A stretch of 64,000 nt of DNA from CAYRGS01 sp964423875 (GCA_964423875.1 CAYRGS010000003.1:1-64000), one strand, 5' to 3'. Shown: positions 17,421 through 26,465, counted from the stretch's first letter. Made by a program: numbers and translations. Notes: generated by a model not told the origin, from the sequence alone.

Positions 17421-17870
17421 ATGCTCTCTCTCACGAAAAAGACCGATTACGCGATCCTCGCCCTCAGTTGCTTGGCCTCCGTGGATGAGGGTCAGGTGAT
17501 CAATGTGCGGGAGATTGCGACGCAATTCGACCTTCCCGCCGAGTTGTTGGCCAAGGCCATGCAGTGCCTGACGCGGGAGGGTCTGGTCATCTCGCATGCG
17601 GGCCCCGCGGGCGGATATTCGCTGGCCCGCGACCCGGTTGAGATCAGTGTGGCCGACATCGTGTTGGCCCTCGAGGGTCCCCTGAGGATAGCCAGTTGCT
17701 TCGATGAGGACAGTTCCAATCCTTGCGTCGCCATCGAAAAGTGCACCTTGCGGGAGCCCATTAAACGACTGCAACAACGGCTCTTCGAACTGCTGGACGG
17801 CATCTCGCTGGCGGAGATGAGCCAAGACCTCGTTGGAGTGAGTGATGAAACTTCCCATCTACATGGATAA
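17421..17870 (+). CDS. iscR: Rrf2-family regulator IscR
   Basis: 149-residue winged-helix repressor that senses Fe-S status. It begins MLSLTKKTDYAILALSCLAS, the Rrf2 signature. The recognition region is ATQFDLPAELLAKAMQCL and the wing is GPAGGYSLAR. Three cysteines, Cys93, Cys102 and Cys108 (ASCFDED...PCVAIEKC), match the [2Fe-2S] ligands of IscR. First gene of the isc operon, with an IscR-type palindrome in its own promoter. It overlaps iscS by 26 nt, indicating translational coupling. Confidence 0.93.
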   Translation: MLSLTKKTDYAILALSCLASVDEGQVINVREIATQFDLPAELLAKAMQCLTREGLVISHAGPAGGYSLARDPVEISVADIVLALEGPLRIASCFDEDSSNPCVAIEKCTLREPIKRLQQRLFELLDGISLAEMSQDLVGVSDETSHLHG

Positions 17871-19059
17871 TCACGCCACCACCCCGGTGGACCCGAGGGT
17901 GTTGGAGGAGATGAATCCTTACTTCGCACAGGACTTCGGCAACGCGGCCAGCCGCAACCATTCCTTCGGCTGGCGGGCGGAGGAGGGGGTAGACGAGGCC
18001 CGGGCGCGCGTGGCGGCGCTGATCAACGCCGATCCCAAAGAGATCATCTTCACCAGCGGGGCCACCGAATCGGACAACCTCGCGCTCAAGGGCGTAGCGG
18101 CGCTTTACAAGGAGAAGGGCAACCACATCATCACCAGCAAGATCGAGCACAAGGCCATCCTGGACAGCGCCAAGACCCTGGAGCGCCAGGGGTTCGAGGT
18201 GACCTACCTCGAGCCGGACGAATACGGCCGGACCTCGCTGGAGAGCGTCGAGGAGGCCTTGAGAGACGATACGATTCTGGTATCGATCATGCTGGCCAAC
18301 AACGAGATCGGGACCATCAACCCCATCGCCGAGATTGGGCGGTGCGTCAAGGAGCGGGGGATCGTCTTTCACACCGACGCCGTCCAGGGGGTGGGGAAAA
18401 TCCCCGTGGACGTCCAGGCCATGAACATCGACCTGCTCTCCTTGTCGGCGCACAAGATTTACGGCCCCAAAGGGGTCGGGGCCCTTTACGTCCGGCGGAA
18501 AAAGCCCCGCATTCGTCTGGCCCCCATCATCGACGGCGGCGGGCACGAGCGCGGCATGCGGTCGGGCACGCTCAACGTGACGGGAATCATCGGCCTCGGC
18601 AAGGCCTGCGAAATCTGCGGCGAGGAGATGGAAGAGGATAACGGACGGCTGATCGGCCTCCGGGACAAGATCCACAACAAAATCACCGAGCGGTTGGAAG
18701 AGGTCCACCTCAACGGCCATCCGACCGAGCGGCTGCCTCATTCGCTCAATCTGAGCTTCGCCTACGTGGAAGGGGAGTCGATGCTGATGGGGCTCGACGA
18801 AATCGCCATCTCATCGGGCTCGGCCTGCACGTCGGCGACGCTGGAACCCTCCTACGTCCTGAAGGGCATCGGACGCGGAGACGAGTTGGCGCATTCCTCC
18901 CTGCGCTTCGGTCTGGGACGTTTCAACACGGAGGAGGAAGTGGATTACACCATCGGGCGCGTGGTGGAAGTCGTTGCCCGCCTCCGCGAGATGAGTCCGC
19001 TGTACGAGATGGCCAAGGAAGGCATCGACCTGAGCACCATCAAGTGGGCTGAACACTAA
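17845..19059 (+). CDS. iscS: Cysteine desulfurase IscS
   Basis: PLP enzyme that takes sulfur from cysteine as a persulfide and hands it to IscU. 404 residues, family-typical. It starts KLPIYMDNHATTPVDPRV, has SLSAHKIYGPKG with the PLP lysine, RSGTLNV, and the mobile catalytic loop SSGSACTSATLEPS with the active Cys. The ATG at 17845 lies inside the end of iscR with GGAG upstream. A GTG directly before it is also possible. Confidence 0.97.
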   Translation: MKLPIYMDNHATTPVDPRVLEEMNPYFAQDFGNAASRNHSFGWRAEEGVDEARARVAALINADPKEIIFTSGATESDNLALKGVAALYKEKGNHIITSKIEHKAILDSAKTLERQGFEVTYLEPDEYGRTSLESVEEALRDDTILVSIMLANNEIGTINPIAEIGRCVKERGIVFHTDAVQGVGKIPVDVQAMNIDLLSLSAHKIYGPKGVGALYVRRKKPRIRLAPIIDGGGHERGMRSGTLNVTGIIGLGKACEICGEEMEEDNGRLIGLRDKIHNKITERLEEVHLNGHPTERLPHSLNLSFAYVEGESMLMGLDEIAISSGSACTSATLEPSYVLKGIGRGDELAHSSLRFGLGRFNTEEEVDYTIGRVVEVVARLREMSPLYEMAKEGIDLSTIKWAEH

Positions 19060-19115
19060 GAACGTGTCGGACCACAGTCCGAACGGGACATAAACAATAG
19101 GGAAGGAGCGGCAAC

Positions 19116-19502
19116 ATGGTGTACAGCGACAAGGTCGTGGATCATTTCAACAACCCCCGAAACCTGGGGAGCATGGATAAGTCGGACCCCGCCGTGGGGA
19201 CGGGGCTCGCCGGCGCGCCGGAGTGCGGCGACGTGATGAAGCTTCAGATCAAGGTCAATGATCAGGGCGTCATCGAAGAGGCCAAGTTCAAGACCTTCGG
19301 GTGCGGCAGCGCCATCGCCAGCTCCAGCCTCGCCACCGAGATGATGAAGGGCAGGACGCCGGACGAGGCCCTGGCGATCAAGAACACCATCATCGTGGAA
19401 GAGCTCAGCCTTCCCCCCGTCAAGATTCACTGTTCGGTTCTGGCGGAAGACGCGATCCGGGCCGCTGTCAAGGACTACAAAGCAAAGAAAAACGGGGCGT
19501 AA
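19116..19502 (+). CDS. iscU: Fe-S scaffold protein IscU
   Basis: 128 residues. The cluster ligands are Cys37 (ECGD, with the stabilising Asp39), Cys63 (FGCGSAIAS) and Cys106 (HCSVLAEDA). LPPVK (residues 99-103), the peptide bound by HscA, is intact. Strong AAGGAG site. Assembles [2Fe-2S] clusters from IscS sulfur before transfer with HscBA. Confidence 0.97.
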   Translation: MVYSDKVVDHFNNPRNLGSMDKSDPAVGTGLAGAPECGDVMKLQIKVNDQGVIEEAKFKTFGCGSAIASSSLATEMMKGRTPDEALAIKNTIIVEELSLPPVKIHCSVLAEDAIRAAVKDYKAKKNGA

Positions 19503-19529
19503 GCCTCCATCCAAGGAAAGGAGACGCGG

Positions 19530-19853
19530 ATGATCACCTTGACGGAGACCGCGATCAAACAGGTCAAGCATCTCTTCGAAGAGCAGAACCTCCAGGATTA
19601 CGCCCTCCGGGTCGGCATCCAGGGCGGAGGCTGCTCGGGCCTCTCTTACACGCTGGGATTCGACTCCGAGATCAAAGAGAAAGACAAGGTGTTCGAAATC
19701 GAGGGAATCAAGGTCGTGGTCGACATGAAGAGTCTTCTCTACCTCGGCGGGACGACGCTGACGTATGAGGAATCCATGATGGGCGGAGGATTCCGGTTCG
19801 AGAATCCGAACGCCAAGCGGACTTGCGGCTGCGGAAGCTCCTTCACCGCCTGA
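19530..19853 (+). CDS. iscA: A-type Fe-S carrier IscA
   Basis: 107 residues of the HesB/IscA family with the three conserved cysteines: GGGCSG near residue 35 and CGCG near the C-terminus. Carries clusters from IscU to targets. Site AAGGAAAGGAG. It sits between iscU and hscB, the canonical order. Confidence 0.96.
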   Translation: MITLTETAIKQVKHLFEEQNLQDYALRVGIQGGGCSGLSYTLGFDSEIKEKDKVFEIEGIKVVVDMKSLLYLGGTTLTYEESMMGGGFRFENPNAKRTCGCGSSFTA

Positions 19854-20036
19854 CTCCCCGCCCGGCAAGGGCTGGAGATCGGTGAAAACCGCTGGAGAGG
19901 GAACGGGGGTCTTTTCGGGATGAGGCATGCCGCCGCCTCCGAAAAGGCCCCTGATTTTTGGCGCGAACCGGCTGAACGTCCGGGCGAAAGGACAACCAGG
20001 GGGGGGAACCGACTTTTCGGGAAGGGGTGGCCGAAT

Positions 20037-20738
20037 ATGGACAAGACCGGAGCGGATTCCGGGCAAGCCGCCAGACACCTGTGTTGGGACTGCAATCAGG
20101 AGACCGCCGGGGGGCCTCTTTGTGAGCATTGCTCCAAGATCCAGCCCGCCGGACCGGGCACAGACCACTTTCAGTTCATGGGGCTGCCGCGCCGGCTTCG
20201 GATCGACGTCCCGGACCTGGAGCGCCGCTTCTACAACCTGAGCCGGACTCTCCATCCGGATTTTTATCAGAACGCCGAATCCTACGAGCAGCGGGTCAGC
20301 CTGGAGAACTCGGCCGTTCTCAATCGGGCGTACCGGGCGCTTCGAGAGCCTTTTGCGCGGGCCGAATACCTGGTGAAATTGGAATTCGGGTCGGACAAAG
20401 AGCTCGTCCCCTCCCCTCCGGACGAGTTTCTGGAACAGGTCTTCGAGTTCAACGAAAGGCTCCAGGAATTCCAGTCTGAAGACGACGAAGAGCGAAAGAA
20501 GGCGCTGGGCGCGGAGTTGAAGGAAGACCAACGCCGCTTCGATGAAAGGGAGGCCGCCCTGCTGTCGCGCCTATATGACCTGTTCGGCCGCTGGGACGCC
20601 GCCGCGGACGCAGGGGGGCGGGGGGAAGACCCGGCGGAGACCCTCGAAGACCTAAAGACGGTGCTTTCTCAGCGCAAATACATCCAAAACGCCGTGAGAG
20701 ACATCACGGAGGCCCTCCATTGCCATACGTCAGTCTGA
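20037..20738 (+). CDS. hscB: Co-chaperone HscB with N-terminal tetracysteine motif
   Basis: J-domain partner of HscA, 233 residues. ATG 20037 is preferred (AAGGGG upstream) over an upstream frame from 19920. After a short lead come CWDC (16-19) and CEHC (29-32), a zinc-ribbon-like pair, then IQPAGPGTDHFQFMGLPRR and the J domain with HPD at 73-75 (LHPDF). The three-helix IscU-binding domain follows (SVENSAVLNRAYRALREP-like, residues about 90-200). Classical proteobacterial HscB lacks the cysteines. They resemble human HSC20. It overlaps hscA by 19 nt. Confidence 0.93.
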   Translation: MDKTGADSGQAARHLCWDCNQETAGGPLCEHCSKIQPAGPGTDHFQFMGLPRRLRIDVPDLERRFYNLSRTLHPDFYQNAESYEQRVSLENSAVLNRAYRALREPFARAEYLVKLEFGSDKELVPSPPDEFLEQVFEFNERLQEFQSEDDEERKKALGAELKEDQRRFDEREAALLSRLYDLFGRWDAAADAGGRGEDPAETLEDLKTVLSQRKYIQNAVRDITEALHCHTSV

Positions 20739-22591
20739 ACCGTTCGGGAAGCCCGGCCCCGGATCCCATCATCGGAATCGACCTGGGAACGACCAAGAGC
20801 GTGGCCGCCTACATGGACGGCGACGAGCCCCGGGTGATCCTGGATGAGGAGGGAGACGGCATTCTCCCCTCGGTGGTCAGGATAAACGATTCTGGGTTCA
20901 TCGTGGGGAAGCGGGCCCGGCGGGAAGCCGTTTCGCGGGCGGACCGGACAATCTCTTCGATCAAGCGGTTCATGGGGAGATCCCTCGAAGACATGGGGGA
21001 CGACCTCGAGTTCCTGCCCTTCGAGGTTTCACCCGAAACGGGGGCTGTCATCCGCATCCGGGTCGGCGAGGCCGAATACACCCCGGCCGAGCTTTCGGCC
21101 CTCATCCTGCGGGAGTTGAAGGAGCGGGCGGAACGGCGCCTGGGCCGCGAGGTCTATAGGGCCGTGATCACCGTCCCGGCCTACTTCAACGACAGCCAGC
21201 GCCAGTCCACCAAGGACGCGGGTCGGATCGCCGGCCTGGAAGTGCTTCGCATCGTCAACGAGCCGACCGCGGCGTCGCTGGCCTACGGCCTGGACCGCGG
21301 GCGGGACGGCCTGATCGCCGTCTACGACTTCGGGGGCGGAACCTTCGACGTCTCCATCCTGAAGCTGCACGACGGGATCTTCGAAGTGCTCTCGACCTGC
21401 GGGGACTCACACCTGGGCGGAGACGATATCGACCACGTGCTCATCAAGCATTTCCGGCCCGCCGTTGAAAAAGCCGCCGGCCTGTCGCTGCGGGACAGCC
21501 CGGCCGCCCTTCAGGCCCTCAAGGACGCCGTCGAAGACGCCAAGATTCAGCTGTCCAACGGGGGGCGCGCCGAGGTGATCGTTGCGGCGCCGGACGGGGC
21601 CGAAGCCTTCCGGACCGGGTTGGACATCGAGACCTTCGAGTCCCTGATCACCCCAGTGGTGGATCGAACCCTGGAGCCATGCCGCCGGGCCCTGAAGGAC
21701 GCGGGGGTCTCCCCCGCGGACCTGGACGAAGTGGTTCTCGTCGGCGGGACCACGCTCATTCCGCTGGTCCGCCGGAAGGTGGAATCCCTGTTCGGGAAGA
21801 GGCCCCATACGGAGTTGAACCCGCGCGAGGTGGTGGCCCTGGGCGCAGCCGTTCAGGCCGGCGTCCTGGCCGGGGCCGTTCAGGACATCCTCCTGTTGGA
21901 CGTCACTCCCCTGTCTTTGGGCATCAAGGTGATGGGCGGGGTAACCAGCGTCCTGATTCCCCGCAACAGTACCATTCCCACCAGCGCCCACGAGACGTTC
22001 ACAACGTACGTAGACGGCCAAGCGTCCGTGGACATCCACGTGGTTCAGGGGGAGCGGGAGCTGGCGGCGGACAACCGAAGCCTGGCCCAGTTCCAGTTTC
22101 GGGGGATCGAGCCGCTGCCGGCCGGGATCCCCCGTATCGAGGTGAAATTCCTCATCGACGCCAACGGCATTCTCAACGTGTCCGCGAAGGACACGAAGAC
22201 CGGAAGCGTCCAGTCGGTCGAGGTCAAACCGTCCTATGGACTCACCGACGAGGAAGTGGAGCGGATGATCCGCGAATCATTCGATTTCGCGGAGTCCGAC
22301 CTGACGGCCCGCTTCCTCATCGAGGCGCGGACCGAAGCCGAAACCGTCATGCAGGCGGCCGAGAAGGCGTTGGCCCAAGGGGCGGACCTCATCGGTGAAG
22401 GGGAGAAGAAGGAGATCGAGGAGACCCTCGTTTCCATGCGGGACGCCGTCCGGGGCGACGACCGGGAGTTCATCCAATCCCGCCTGGCTCGATTGAACGA
22501 GGCCTCTTTGCATCTCGCCGAGGTGCTCATGGACAACACGCTGAAGACCGCCGTCAAGGACCGCCCGATGGAGGAGTTCCTGAAGGAATGA
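20720..22591 (+). CDS. hscA: Fe-S assembly chaperone HscA
   Basis: Hsp70-type ATPase of 623 residues that releases clusters from IscU. Nucleotide-binding motifs: GIDLGTTKSVAA, VPAYFNDSQRQSTKDAG, NEPTAASLAYGL, YDFGGGTFDVSI, VVLVGGTTLIP. Linker DILLLDVTPLSLGI, then the beta substrate-binding domain (NSTIPTSAHETFTTYVDGQ). The helical lid ends without the EEVD tail, as expected for HscA. TTG start at 20720, seven nt after GGAGG, inside the end of hscB. Confidence 0.96.
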   Translation: MPYVSLNRSGSPAPDPIIGIDLGTTKSVAAYMDGDEPRVILDEEGDGILPSVVRINDSGFIVGKRARREAVSRADRTISSIKRFMGRSLEDMGDDLEFLPFEVSPETGAVIRIRVGEAEYTPAELSALILRELKERAERRLGREVYRAVITVPAYFNDSQRQSTKDAGRIAGLEVLRIVNEPTAASLAYGLDRGRDGLIAVYDFGGGTFDVSILKLHDGIFEVLSTCGDSHLGGDDIDHVLIKHFRPAVEKAAGLSLRDSPAALQALKDAVEDAKIQLSNGGRAEVIVAAPDGAEAFRTGLDIETFESLITPVVDRTLEPCRRALKDAGVSPADLDEVVLVGGTTLIPLVRRKVESLFGKRPHTELNPREVVALGAAVQAGVLAGAVQDILLLDVTPLSLGIKVMGGVTSVLIPRNSTIPTSAHETFTTYVDGQASVDIHVVQGERELAADNRSLAQFQFRGIEPLPAGIPRIEVKFLIDANGILNVSAKDTKTGSVQSVEVKPSYGLTDEEVERMIRESFDFAESDLTARFLIEARTEAETVMQAAEKALAQGADLIGEGEKKEIEETLVSMRDAVRGDDREFIQSRLARLNEASLHLAEVLMDNTLKTAVKDRPMEEFLKE

Positions 22592-22653
22592 ATCTGCCCC
22601 GGGACTCACACCGCACGGCGGCGCGCACATGCCCTGAGGGGGGGTGAAAGCGA

Positions 22654-23067
22654 ATGTATAAGTTGACCTTTGTTCCAGACAACGTGACGGTGGAAGCGGA
22701 ACCGGGAGAAACCCTCCTGGACGTGGCCAACCAGAACGGCGTCTTCATCGACAGCAACTGCGGCGGTTTCTGCGCCTGCAGCACCTGCCATGTCATCATC
22801 AAGAAGGGCATAAACCACCTGCCGGAGGCGACCGAGGAGGAGGAGGATCAGCTCGACGAGGCCACGGGCCTGACGCTGACCAGCCGCCTCAGCTGCCAAT
22901 GCGTCCTCGGGGAAGAGGGACCCGGCGAGGGCGAGCTTGTGGTTGAGATCCCCATGCACAACCGGAACGCCCCCGGGATCGTCGGCGGCCACGCCCACGG
23001 GGACGACGACGATCACGACGACGATCACGACCACGTCGCCGAACACGCCCACAACGAAGGACATTAG
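22654..23067 (+). CDS. fdx: [2Fe-2S] ferredoxin with His/Asp-rich tail
   Basis: Adrenodoxin-type ferredoxin of the isc system, probably the electron donor for cluster assembly. The cluster loop CGGFCACSTCH and the distant Cys in SRLSCQC are in place. The domain ends near residue 110 with VVEIPMHNRN. About 25 extra residues follow, ending in a low-complexity tail rich in His and Asp (HAHGDDDDHDDDHDH), which could bind Fe, Ni or Zn. Strong site upstream (GAGGGGGGG). Located between hscA and iscX, as in Proteobacteria. Confidence 0.95.
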   Translation: MYKLTFVPDNVTVEAEPGETLLDVANQNGVFIDSNCGGFCACSTCHVIIKKGINHLPEATEEEEDQLDEATGLTLTSRLSCQCVLGEEGPGEGELVVEIPMHNRNAPGIVGGHAHGDDDDHDDDHDHVAEHAHNEGH

Positions 23068-23076
23068 CCGCCCACG

Positions 23077-23292
23077 ATGAAGTTTGGATGGCACGACCCT
23101 GAAGACATCGGCATCGCGCTCTACGAGAAGCATCCGGACCTGGACCCGCTGACCGTCCGCTTCACCGATCTTCACCGCTGGGTCACGGAACTGGAGGACT
23201 TCGACGATGAACCGAAGGAGTCCAACGAAGGGCTCCTCGAAGCCGTTCAAATGGCCTGGTTGGAAGAGTACCGGGAAAACCAGGAAGAATAA
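23077..23292 (+). CDS. iscX: IscX (Fe-S assembly regulator)
   Basis: 71 residues, very acidic, with the family pattern WHDPEDIGIALYEKHPDLDPL, VRFTDLHRWV and AVQMAWLEEYRE. IscX binds IscS and iron and tunes the rate of cluster assembly. Last gene of the isc operon, followed by a terminator. Confidence 0.95.
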   Translation: MKFGWHDPEDIGIALYEKHPDLDPLTVRFTDLHRWVTELEDFDDEPKESNEGLLEAVQMAWLEEYRENQEE

Positions 23293-23387
23293 TCCGCCGC
23301 CGGGTCCGTTCGCTCAGTCTGGAAACGGGGTCCGCCGTGCGCAAGAAACGTCCGCGGGCCGGCCACGGCCGACGGGCGTGAGAGGGC

Positions 23388-23418
23388 AAGGAGCAGCCGC
23401 ACGGCCACTCCTTTTTTT
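23388..23418 (+). terminator. Intrinsic terminator of the isc operon
   Basis: AAGGAG (23388-23393) with CTCCTT (23408-23413), an inner GCC/GGC stem, and a run of seven T. About 95 nt after iscX. Confidence 0.75.
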
Positions 23419-23450
23419 GTCTGGGATCTGAGAGAAAGAAAAACCCGCAC

Positions 23451-24725
23451 TCAGCGGCGGCGGAAGGACCGGCCCTTGCCTCGGCGGGAAAGGGTCGGGG
23501 CAGAAGGCTTGCGGTTTTCCAGATCCAGGACGTATGCGAAGTCTCCGTAATCGAAGTTCTCTTCGCGCCCTGTGGCAATCTCCATTCCAATGAACCGCTC
23601 GATCGCCTTCAGCATGTGCTCCTCGTCCAAGGTGACCAGCGTCACGGCCCAACCGCCGGCGTCCGCCCGAGCGGTCCGGCCGATGCGGTGGATGTAGTCC
23701 TCCGGGTTATCCGGAACGTTGTAATTGAGCACATAGGTGATGCCATCGATGTCCAGCCCGCGCGCGGCGACATCGGTGGCCACCAGGATTTGCGTTTTCC
23801 CGCAACGGAAATCGGACAGGGCCTTTTCACGCTCATTTTGGCGGCGGTCGGAATGAATCAGGTCGATCGAAAACCCCTCCCGCATGAGCATCTGGGCCAG
23901 GACGTTCACGTCCTGGCGGGTCCTGGCGAACAGGAGGAGCCGGCCGTACTCTCTTTCCCGGAGGATGTGAAGGAGGAGATCCATCTTGCGGGATTTCGAG
24001 ACGCGGTAGGCCAGGTGCTCTATCCCTTCCGCCGGCGCGGCCCTTCTGCCGACCTCGACAGTGACCGGGTCGGTGAGGGCGGCCCCGGCCAGGGCCCGGA
24101 TCCCCACCGGCATCGTTGCGGAAAACAGCATGGATTGCCGCTTCTTGGGAAGAAAGGTCAAAATCCGCCGGATGTCCGGGGCGAATCCCATGTCGAGCAT
24201 TCGATCCGCCTCGTCCAGGATGAGGAATTGAAGTTTTTTGAAATGGACGTTTCTTCGCCTCATTTGATCCAGGAGGCGCCCCGGCGTGGCGACAACCACG
24301 TCCACGCCGGCCGCCAGGCGCTTCGCCTGGACGTCTATGCTTACACCGCCGTAAACCCGGACGATTTTGCACTGAGAAAACTTTGCCAGCTCTTCGAAAT
24401 GCTCGGCCACCTGGACCGCCAATTCCCTTGTGGGCGTCAGGACCAGGGCGCTCGGCTTGCCCCCCTCTTTGAACCGTTGCAGGATAGGCAGGGCAAACGC
24501 CCCCGTCTTCCCCGTGCCGGTCTGGGCGCAGGCGATCAGATCCCGTCCCGCCAAGGCCACGGGAATGGCGTCAAGCTGAATGGGCGTCGGTTTTTCCCAC
24601 CCCGCCTCTTGGGCGGCGCGCAGAAGCGGGGGGGACAGATCGAGTTGCGCGAATGAGGTGATCGGTTCGGGCGGAATGGGGCTGCCGGCATCGGTTTCCG
24701 GCAGCGCAAATTCTACGGAATCCAT
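23451..24725 (-). CDS. DEAD-box ATP-dependent RNA helicase (RhlE-like)
   Basis: 424 residues. Q motif before PTPIQLDAIP, Walker A AQTGTGKTG, PTRELAVQV, TPGRLLDQ, DEAD (LDEADRMLDMGF), SAT (LFSATMP), ARTRQDV, DVAARGLDI and HRIGRTARA are all present, followed by a short basic tail (RRGKGRSFRRR). This order and the short tail fit the RhlE/RhlB group, active in RNA decay, ribosome assembly or cold adaptation. ATG 24725 with AGAGAG upstream. The leader can form a long-range terminator stem (24745-24874), which suggests regulated expression. Confidence 0.94.
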   Translation of the reverse strand: MDSVEFALPETDAGSPIPPEPITSFAQLDLSPPLLRAAQEAGWEKPTPIQLDAIPVALAGRDLIACAQTGTGKTGAFALPILQRFKEGGKPSALVLTPTRELAVQVAEHFEELAKFSQCKIVRVYGGVSIDVQAKRLAAGVDVVVATPGRLLDQMRRRNVHFKKLQFLILDEADRMLDMGFAPDIRRILTFLPKKRQSMLFSATMPVGIRALAGAALTDPVTVEVGRRAAPAEGIEHLAYRVSKSRKMDLLLHILREREYGRLLLFARTRQDVNVLAQMLMREGFSIDLIHSDRRQNEREKALSDFRCGKTQILVATDVAARGLDIDGITYVLNYNVPDNPEDYIHRIGRTARADAGGWAVTLVTLDEEHMLKAIERFIGMEIATGREENFDYGDFAYVLDLENRKPSAPTLSRRGKGRSFRRR

Positions 24726-24744
24726 CAAATCTCTCTTTCTGTCA

Positions 24745-24874
24745 CAAAAAAAGGCCCGGAGAATCTCCGCGCCCTTCCTGCTCGATTGGACCCACACCTG
24801 GTTGACAGAAAGAAGTGAAATCCTTCCGGGGTTACGGAAAACCGCCGGGAGCCGCTTGGTCCGCGGAGATTCTC
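24745..24874 (-). promoter_or_regulatory. Structured leader of the helicase gene with terminator-like stem
   Basis: On the minus strand GAGAATCTCCGCG (24874-24862) is exactly complementary to CGCGGAGATTCTC (24771-24759), about 90 nt apart. The second arm is followed by CGGGCC and T7 (about 24752-24746), 20 nt before the start codon. The second arm can also fold alone, since GGAGATTCTCC is a near-perfect palindrome. Alternative pairings in front of a U-tract suggest attenuation. Not a family I recognise. Confidence 0.5.
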
Positions 24875-25135
24875 ATCAGGCGTATGGTCGTTGCATTGGG
24901 TCGATACTTCGAGAATATCCATTGATATCAATACTTAGCGCATCGGGAGGGATTAAGCAAATCGATTTGCTCCGGCGAATATAATGGGGTCGGGAGTTAA
25001 ATTTTAGTTTTTTGCGCGGCGTTCCGGTCCCGTGTTCATCCGTCTCGTTCGACGGCAAGTCTCACCCGCAACCGAGAAAAGCATCAACCAAATTTCTGAC
25101 CCATCCTCGCTCCGACCGGAGCCCGGGGGTCAAGC

Positions 25136-25912
25136 TCACTGGTAGGTCAGGCTTTCGATCCCCTCCCGCTCCCTCCGATCCATCTCGGACCGTATCAAAC
25201 CCACCGCCTGGGAGAAGGGCAAGATTTCGCCCGTCGCCTCAAACTCCGGGTCCGTGGAGAGGGGGTGCCAGCACACGCCGTCCCGGTCCACGCACACCTC
25301 CGGGAGGACTCGATCGGCGCAGAGGTCTTTGCCCCGCTTGGAGAAACCTCTTCGGAGCAATGGGCGGACAAAGACATCGTCGTCCTTGTCGATACCCTTT
25401 GCGGAGAAAAAATCAACCAGCGCCGCCTCCCCGCCGTCCGATTCGGGGGTTGCCGTTCCGCCGATGCGGACTTTGAATCCCTGGGTCAGCAGGACGTCCA
25501 CCCCGCGCATCGTTTGAAGCCAGCTTCCCGAGCCCCGGTATAAGTCGTTGCGGTCCGGGCGGGCGCTGTCCACGCTGACCTGTAGGGTCAGGCTCCCCGC
25601 CGGTAGGGCCTTCAGGCGCTCCATCCGGCGCGGTGTGAACAGGGTCGCGTTGGTCAGGACGGTCGTAGAAATCCGCTGGACGGCGTAGTCGAGGAGGTCA
25701 AAGATGCAGGGATGGATGAACGGCTCGCCGCCCGTCAGATAAAGCTCATCGAATCCGAGGGGGAGGGCCTCGTCCAGAAGCCTCTCGAAGATATCAAGGC
25801 CGATGGCCCTCGGCTCGGCCTTGGGATGGGACTTGACGATACAATACGAGCACGAGAGGTTGCACTCGTAATTGGTGTAGACCCAAAGCCGGCTGGATAA
25901 TTCGAACGCCAT
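25136..25912 (-). CDS. Radical SAM protein with partial SPASM-like tail
   Basis: 258 residues from ATG 25912, a start that puts MAFELSSRLWVYTNYECNL at the usual distance before the cluster motif CNLSCSYC. An in-frame TTG at 25948 is possible. The middle shows ELYLTGGEPFIHPCIF and TTVLTNATLF, then LTLQVSVDSARPDRNDLYRG. The C-terminus has three Cys (CADRVLPEVCVDRDGVCWHP), reminiscent of a shortened auxiliary-cluster region. Possible roles include peptide or cofactor maturation. No peptide substrate or partner is adjacent. Confidence 0.85.
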   Translation of the reverse strand: MAFELSSRLWVYTNYECNLSCSYCIVKSHPKAEPRAIGLDIFERLLDEALPLGFDELYLTGGEPFIHPCIFDLLDYAVQRISTTVLTNATLFTPRRMERLKALPAGSLTLQVSVDSARPDRNDLYRGSGSWLQTMRGVDVLLTQGFKVRIGGTATPESDGGEAALVDFFSAKGIDKDDDVFVRPLLRRGFSKRGKDLCADRVLPEVCVDRDGVCWHPLSTDPEFEATGEILPFSQAVGLIRSEMDRREREGIESLTYQ

Positions 25913-26465
25913 CTCCCCCGTTCCCACGCCCCGACCGGCGTCATTCAACCCAACGCACCGAAAGGTCCCGGTCGCCCGGAGCCGTTCTGCGAAAGGTGAA
26001 CATCAATCCTCGGAATCCATCTTGCCCGGCGGGCGGGCGTCGAGTCAATCTTCATTCAGCGCGTCCGTTCCGAAACACGTCCCCGCCCCACGGCGGCTAA
26101 AAGGTCCGGGTCACGCCGAGTCGGCGGCATCCCGACATGGGGCTACTGCACACGCGCACGCATGCAAGACTCACTCAGGCAACAAGGATTCAGATGATTT
26201 CATTCCGAAAAAGGTCGTTTCCGCGTCTGGAAAATCGGGCCATCGCATTGAATATAAAATAACTTTTGCATTTTCGTGAAGTCGGTCCTGATTTCCTGAT
26301 TCAAATGAAAAAGGGATTTCAGCCCCTTCATCTGGCCAATTCTCCAATCGACCATTGGGTCTGTTTCAAGCCGTAATACGCGCGGCCGCGTTGTCAGCCG
26401 CGGGGAGATTTTTGCGGGAATAAGCGCATGGAATCCCGCATGAATGACCTCCATGAGGGGATGTG
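25913..26465. other. Intergenic region, AT-rich in its right half
   Basis: About 550 nt between divergent genes. The right half (26170-26350) is markedly AT-rich for this scaffold and may hold promoters for both flanks, but no element matches well enough to call. No gene seen. Confidence 0.5.

Noticed and set aside
24862..24890. CTGATGAG in the helicase leader as a hammerhead ribozyme core
   Set aside because: The matching GAAA segment and cleavage-site stem could not be found.
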